A DNA stretch of 10,250 nucleotides. Origin: an uncultured Cryomorphaceae bacterium (GTDB taxonomy: Bacteria > Bacteroidota > Bacteroidia > Flavobacteriales > Schleiferiaceae). A model generated the notes under the pieces. That model did not search any database. It had not been told where the DNA came from and worked only from the letters and a program-made list of their open reading frames with translations. Positions 6,234-10,250 of this stretch are shown in pieces; positions within the stretch are counted from its first letter, which is position 1, and the number at the start of each line of letters is the position of its first letter. Position numbers and translations under genes: made by a program. The stretch is taken from contig CALCFH010000179.1 of assembly GCA_937900215.1 (NCBI GenBank), positions 1-10,250 of the forward strand, written 5' to 3'.

Positions 6234-7901
6234 TTGATAGATTTAAAAAGTAAAAGAATCAACCGCCTTGTTTATAGCCTTCTTTGCGCCATGCTCTTCA
6301 TTAGTTGCACCAAAAAACAAGAGGTAGACACCTTGCTTTTTAATGCAAATATTTATTTGGCCAACCAAGTTTGGGCTGATGCCTTAGCCATACATGAAGG
6401 CAAAATTGTGGCCGTTGGATTGGAGAATGACCTTCGATCAACCTATGTTTTTACAGAACAAGAAGATCTCAATGCAGCCTATGTATATCCGGGTTTTAAT
6501 GATGCACATTGCCATTTTACTGGGCTAGCCTTGGTTCTAATGAGTGCAGATTTACGCTCAAGCTCTGATCAAGATCATATGGTGGATCTCTTAATTAATT
6601 GGTATACAGAGTTTAAAAAAGAAGGAAAAGAATTAGATCGTTTAGATGGATGGGGTTGGGATCAGAATATGTGGTCTTCTAAAGAAATGCCCAATCGCCT
6701 TCAATTGGATAGCCTTTTTCCAACAATGCCGGTTGTTTTAAGAAGAATTGATGGCCATGCGCTACTCTTAAATGAAGCAGCCATGAAAGAATATGGACTT
6801 CTGATTGATGGCATGCCTACTTCGGAATTGCTAGAGGTTAAAGAGGGATGGGTTACAGGTATATTAAATGAAAATGCCCAAAACTTAGTTCCACCAGCTA
6901 GGCCTAAGCCAGAGTATTATCTCGAATCCTTACAGCAGGCAGAACAACTCTGTTTTAGCCTCGGAATTACTAGACTAACCGATGCGGGCTTAGACACAAA
7001 TGAGTTGCTCATGCTTGATCGGTTTTACTCAAAGAATGCATTGAAGATACCTTTATACTGCATGGCTTCCGATGTGGAAAGTAGCTTTTCATACTTCCTG
7101 AAAAATGGAAAAATTGATCGAGAAAACTTTAAAGTACAAGCCTTCAAGTTTTACTACGATGGGGCTTTAGGTTCTAGAGGTGCACTCCTGTCTAAGCCTT
7201 ACAGCGATAAAGAAGGACATTATGGATACAGCCTTCAAGCTATGGAGGAATTTGTTGCAAAACTGGATAAAATAGATCGAGCAGGTTTTCAAGCTTGCGT
7301 GCATTCTATTGGCGATTCTTCCGCCCATGCGGCATTCTTGGCTTTTGGTAGAATTTTAGAGCCTGGCAATGATAAGAGATGGAGAATAGAACATTCTCAG
7401 GTAATAGCAGACAGAGATCTCCCTTATTTTAAAAGCTTATCTGTGCTTCCATCCATCCAACCCACACACGCTACAAGCGATATGTCTTGGGCAGAAAGCC
7501 GTTTGGGAAAAGAGCGTTTAGAGTGGGCTTATAGAGCAAAATCGTTTTTGAATTTTAGTCCGGTTTTACCACTTGGAACCGATTTTCCGGTAGAAGGAAT
7601 TAACCCAATGATGACGTTTTACGCTGCCGTTAGTAGAAGAAATTCAGATGGAGAGCCAGTGGATGGATTCAGAATTTCTGAGGCTTTGAGTAGAGAAGAA
7701 GCCCTAAAAGGAATGACTCTGGATGCCGCTTTTGCTAGTTTTCAGGAAGATGAAACAGGCAGTATTACCGTTGGGAAATTTGCCGACTTAACCGTGTTGG
7801 ATATAGACATTATGAATTGTAATTTGCAGGACTTAGCAGAAGCAAAAGTGCTTCAGACTTGGTCTTTGGGTAGCCGTGTTTTTGAACAAAAACCTGAGTA
7901 G
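6234..7901 (+). CDS. lipoprotein amidohydrolase, YtcJ/amidohydrolase family 3
   Basis: This 555-residue metal-dependent hydrolase belongs to the amidohydrolase 3 group (YtcJ, N-substituted formamide deformylase). Metal-site and family motifs are seen in order: the HxH motif in GFNDAHCHFTG (H92, H94), FKFYYDGALGSRGALLSKPY (K305 as a likely bridging lysine), VHSIGDSSAHAAF (H357), RWRIEHSQV (H387) and LPLGTDFPVEG (D450). The usual C-terminal closing strand is GSITVGKFADLTVLDID. The N-terminus is a lipoprotein signal: basic KSKRINR, hydrophobic LVYSLLCAMLFIS, then Cys25, so the enzyme should be exported and lipid-anchored. The start is TTG. No in-frame ATG lies upstream, and the next one (6291) would remove the signal's basic part, so TTG is supported. 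The reaction is hydrolysis of an amide or related C-N bond; the substrate is unknown. An acyl-CoA synthetase gene follows after 30 bases. Confidence 0.9.
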   Translation: MIDLKSKRINRLVYSLLCAMLFISCTKKQEVDTLLFNANIYLANQVWADALAIHEGKIVAVGLENDLRSTYVFTEQEDLNAAYVYPGFNDAHCHFTGLALVLMSADLRSSSDQDHMVDLLINWYTEFKKEGKELDRLDGWGWDQNMWSSKEMPNRLQLDSLFPTMPVVLRRIDGHALLLNEAAMKEYGLLIDGMPTSELLEVKEGWVTGILNENAQNLVPPARPKPEYYLESLQQAEQLCFSLGITRLTDAGLDTNELLMLDRFYSKNALKIPLYCMASDVESSFSYFLKNGKIDRENFKVQAFKFYYDGALGSRGALLSKPYSDKEGHYGYSLQAMEEFVAKLDKIDRAGFQACVHSIGDSSAHAAFLAFGRILEPGNDKRWRIEHSQVIADRDLPYFKSLSVLPSIQPTHATSDMSWAESRLGKERLEWAYRAKSFLNFSPVLPLGTDFPVEGINPMMTFYAAVSRRNSDGEPVDGFRISEALSREEALKGMTLDAAFASFQEDETGSITVGKFADLTVLDIDIMNCNLQDLAEAKVLQTWSLGSRVFEQKPE

Positions 7902-7931
7902 TCCGTCTTAATCAATAGTTATAAGCATACA

Positions 7932-9716
7932 ATGGAACAGAAAGATATAAAACGCCTTTTCGATTTCCCTCGATTCCAACTGGCAAACCATCCTTTAGAT
8001 GTCTCTTTAGCCACTAAAATAGATGGTAAATGGAAGACGATTTCTTCTGCTGAATATGTAGCGCTATCAGACCAATTTAGTTTGGGTCTATTGGAAATAG
8101 GCCTGAAGGCAGGCGAAAAAGTAGCCATTATTAGTCACAACAATAGATATGAATGGAATGTAACCGACATTGGCGTATTGCAGTGTGGTGCGGTTGATGT
8201 ACCCATTTATCCAACTATTTCCGAAGAGGATTATGCCTATATCTTAAATGATTGCGAAGCGCGTTTTTGCTTTGTGTCAAATGCAGACTTATACCAAAAG
8301 GTCATGAGCATAAAAGATAGATGTCCACAATTAGAAAAGGTATTTACCTTTTTGAATGTGGAGGGAGCGCCCAATTGGACAGAGGTTCTAGATCTTGGAG
8401 CGAAGAGTGGCCATCAAGCCTTACTGAAAGAAAGAATGCAGTCTGTAAAAGGCGGCGATTTAGCTACGCTTATTTACACTTCTGGTACAACGGGCGTGCC
8501 TAAGGGAGTGATGCTTAGTCATACCAATGTTGCTAGTAATGCCATTGATTGCGATGATCGAATTCCGGTAACCGGTGGTGCTTGGGCCTTGAGCTTCTTG
8601 CCAGTATGTCATATCTATGAGCGAATGCTGATCTATCTATACTGCCGCAAGGGCATTCCAATTTATTTTGGTCAATCACTAGAAACAGTGGGAGATGATA
8701 TTAAGGAAGTGAAACCCCACATCTTTACTGCGGTTCCTCGTTTGTTGGAAAAGGTTTTTGATAAAATCATGATAAAAGGATCGGAGCTAACTGGAGTCAA
8801 GAAAGCACTTTTCTTTTGGGCAGTTGGCTTGGCTGAGAAATTTGATACTCAAGGCGGAAGTGCCTTTTATAACTTCCAACTTGGCATTGCTAGAAAATTG
8901 ATATTCAGTAAGTGGCAAGAAGCTTTAGGCGGAAATGTAACGGCCATTTGCTCTGGCAGTGCGGCCTTGAATCCTAGAATAGCACGGATTTTTATTGCGG
9001 CTGGAATCAATATTCAAGAAGGCTACGGCCTTACAGAAACGTCACCTGTAATATCGGTGAATGGAGCTTCAATGAAGGAAAAACGCATCGGCTATGTGGG
9101 TAAACCCATTGATCACGTTCAAGTAAAAATTGCAGCAGACGGGGAAATTCTATCTAAAGGACCCAATCTTATGCTCGGATACTATAAACAACCCGAAAAA
9201 ACAGCGGAGGTTATTGATTCTGAAGGATGGTTTCACACTGGCGATATTGGAGAAATCGACAAAGATGGATTTTTGCGGATTACAGATCGCAAAAAGGAAA
9301 TGTTCAAGACATCAGGCGGCAAGTATGTGGCTCCACAACTAATGGAAAACACCTTTAAAGAGTCTAGATTTATTGAACAAATCATGGTTATTGGAGATGG
9401 TGAGAAACATCCTGCGGCTTTCATTCAACCGGAGTGGGTGTTCATTCAAGATTGGTGTAAGAGGAAGGGAATACCGTATACAAATTCGGCTGAAATTGTG
9501 AATAATCCGGCACTCATTAGCAGAGTTCAAGAAGAGGTTGATCGATATAATGAGCGTTTTGGGAAATGGGAGCAAATCAAAAAATTTGAGCTTACCCCAG
9601 AAAGTTGGTCTATTGACATTGGTTTAGTGACTCCTACTTTAAAATTAAAAAGGAAGAATATTATTGCCAGATATCAATATCTTTATGAAAAGATATACGG
9701 GCATGCGCCATTTTAA
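7932..9716 (+). CDS. long-chain fatty-acyl-CoA synthetase (AMP-forming)
   Basis: This 594-residue cytosolic, possibly membrane-associated, adenylate-forming enzyme activates fatty acids in two steps: acyl-AMP, then acyl-CoA. The core motifs are complete. The P-loop-like A3 motif is YTSGTTGVPKGV (182-193). LPVCHIYER is typical of the FAA1-type long-chain branch. The A5 motif is EGYGLTETSP (363-372). A7 is GWFHTGD with Asp438, and A8 is FLRITDRKKEMFKTSGGKYV with Arg453. The C-terminal PTLKLKRK carries the likely catalytic lysine (Lys571). Length and order match the FAA1/COG1022 group, and no lesion is seen. The ATG is the first in frame after the upstream gene, with a 30-base gap and no terminator, so the pair is probably co-transcribed. 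The stop overlaps the start of the next gene. The exact chain-length preference cannot be read from the sequence. Confidence 0.95.
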   Translation: MEQKDIKRLFDFPRFQLANHPLDVSLATKIDGKWKTISSAEYVALSDQFSLGLLEIGLKAGEKVAIISHNNRYEWNVTDIGVLQCGAVDVPIYPTISEEDYAYILNDCEARFCFVSNADLYQKVMSIKDRCPQLEKVFTFLNVEGAPNWTEVLDLGAKSGHQALLKERMQSVKGGDLATLIYTSGTTGVPKGVMLSHTNVASNAIDCDDRIPVTGGAWALSFLPVCHIYERMLIYLYCRKGIPIYFGQSLETVGDDIKEVKPHIFTAVPRLLEKVFDKIMIKGSELTGVKKALFFWAVGLAEKFDTQGGSAFYNFQLGIARKLIFSKWQEALGGNVTAICSGSAALNPRIARIFIAAGINIQEGYGLTETSPVISVNGASMKEKRIGYVGKPIDHVQVKIAADGEILSKGPNLMLGYYKQPEKTAEVIDSEGWFHTGDIGEIDKDGFLRITDRKKEMFKTSGGKYVAPQLMENTFKESRFIEQIMVIGDGEKHPAAFIQPEWVFIQDWCKRKGIPYTNSAEIVNNPALISRVQEEVDRYNERFGKWEQIKKFELTPESWSIDIGLVTPTLKLKRKNIIARYQYLYEKIYGHAPF

Positions 9717-10250
9717 GTTTAGGCATTCGATTTTTTTAACCATTATCTGTTCCGTACTTCTTACACCTGTTATGGGTCAGGGTCAGTTATACCATGAAGG
9801 CTATAGAACGAAAAAGCAGAATGAAGGGGGTTCAAAGGAAAATCAAAGCCCTAATCAAGAGGAAGATGTAGAAAAGCTGCGTGCAAGCTTGGATAGTGTA
9901 ATTTCGGAATTGATTATTCTAAAAGACGAGAACAGGCGATTAAAGCAGGAAAATGAAACCTTGCTTTCCTATACAAAGGAATCTACAAAAAAGGCCGTAG
10001 AAGAAAGGAAGAATCAATCTTTAGCTAGTGAGAGAGGGGCAGGTTTTGGTGCGGTTAAAACCAGCGATTATGGTGGGTATCAAGCGTGTATAGAATGCAC
10101 TTCTTATCAGCCTCTTTTTTCTGAAAAAATAAGCTTTCACTATACTTTAAGTCCGAATAACAAAAGCTTTAAAGGTATTTTTAGATTCAGCTATGCGCCA
10201 GAGTTTGGACACAGAGAATCGAGAGAGCAGCTGGTTTCTGGAAAGTATAC
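9703..10250 (+). CDS. secreted coiled-coil protein, uncharacterised (3' end outside window)
   Basis: An open frame runs from the ATG at 9703 to the window edge (182 codons plus two bases) without a stop. It overlaps the end of the acyl-CoA synthetase gene by 14 bases, so it is likely translationally coupled. The N-terminus is a Sec signal peptide: basic MRHFKFRHS, hydrophobic IFLTIICSVLLTPVMG, with cleavage before Gln26. A hydrophilic stretch rich in Gln, Asn and Glu follows, then a predicted coiled coil at about residues 53-104 (VEKLRASLDSVISELIILKD and onward, heptad-like Leu/Ile spacing). After a Gly-rich link comes a domain starting with a CIEC pair (C129, C132) and beta-like strands (KISFHYTLSP, KGIFRFSYAPEFG). 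I recognise no family. It should act in the periplasm or outside the cell. Confidence is high that it is a gene and low for any function. Confidence 0.78.
   Translation, partial: MRHFKFRHSIFLTIICSVLLTPVMGQGQLYHEGYRTKKQNEGGSKENQSPNQEEDVEKLRASLDSVISELIILKDENRRLKQENETLLSYTKESTKKAVEERKNQSLASERGAGFGAVKTSDYGGYQACIECTSYQPLFSEKISFHYTLSPNNKSFKGIFRFSYAPEFGHRESREQLVSGKY

Overview
The window reads as chromosomal DNA from a member of the Bacteroidota, most likely the Flavobacteriales. The evidence is low-to-middle GC, intergenic boxes matching the phylum's -7 promoter element TAnnTTTG in front of several genes, A-rich stretches in place of Shine-Dalgarno sites, signal peptides of Bacteroidota style (cleavage before Gln), and several protein families common in that phylum (UMF1-type MFS, single-OB-fold tRNA_anti-like protein, cytosolic YceI). 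No rRNA, tRNA, CRISPR array, insertion sequence or phage module is visible.

Layout. At 1-984 is the 3' part of an MFS transporter (+). It is followed tail-to-tail, with a 32-bp overlap, by a membrane-anchored OB-fold protein (-) and then by a YceI-like protein (-) that has its own hairpin terminator. A 220-bp divergent region with a promoter and a long-spaced inverted repeat leads into purL (+), the small form of FGAM synthase. Directly behind purL is a possible 24-residue membrane microprotein. Then come a strong terminator hairpin, an unrecognised 134-residue protein (-) and an outer-membrane beta-barrel precursor (-). From 6234 to the right edge three genes run on the + strand with short gaps or overlap: a lipoprotein amidohydrolase (YtcJ/amidohydrolase 3 type), a long-chain acyl-CoA synthetase, and a secreted coiled-coil protein that runs off the window.

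How the genes fit together. Most are housekeeping or envelope genes transcribed as single units. The only likely operon is the last one (amidohydrolase, acyl-CoA ligase, secreted protein). A speculative link is that an exported amidohydrolase releases an acyl group that the cytosolic ligase activates. I see no defence system, biosynthetic cluster or other clearly new multi-gene system. The items most worth a second look are the microprotein behind purL, the unrecognised 134-residue protein, the inverted repeat at the purL promoter, and the uncharacterised secreted protein at the right edge.
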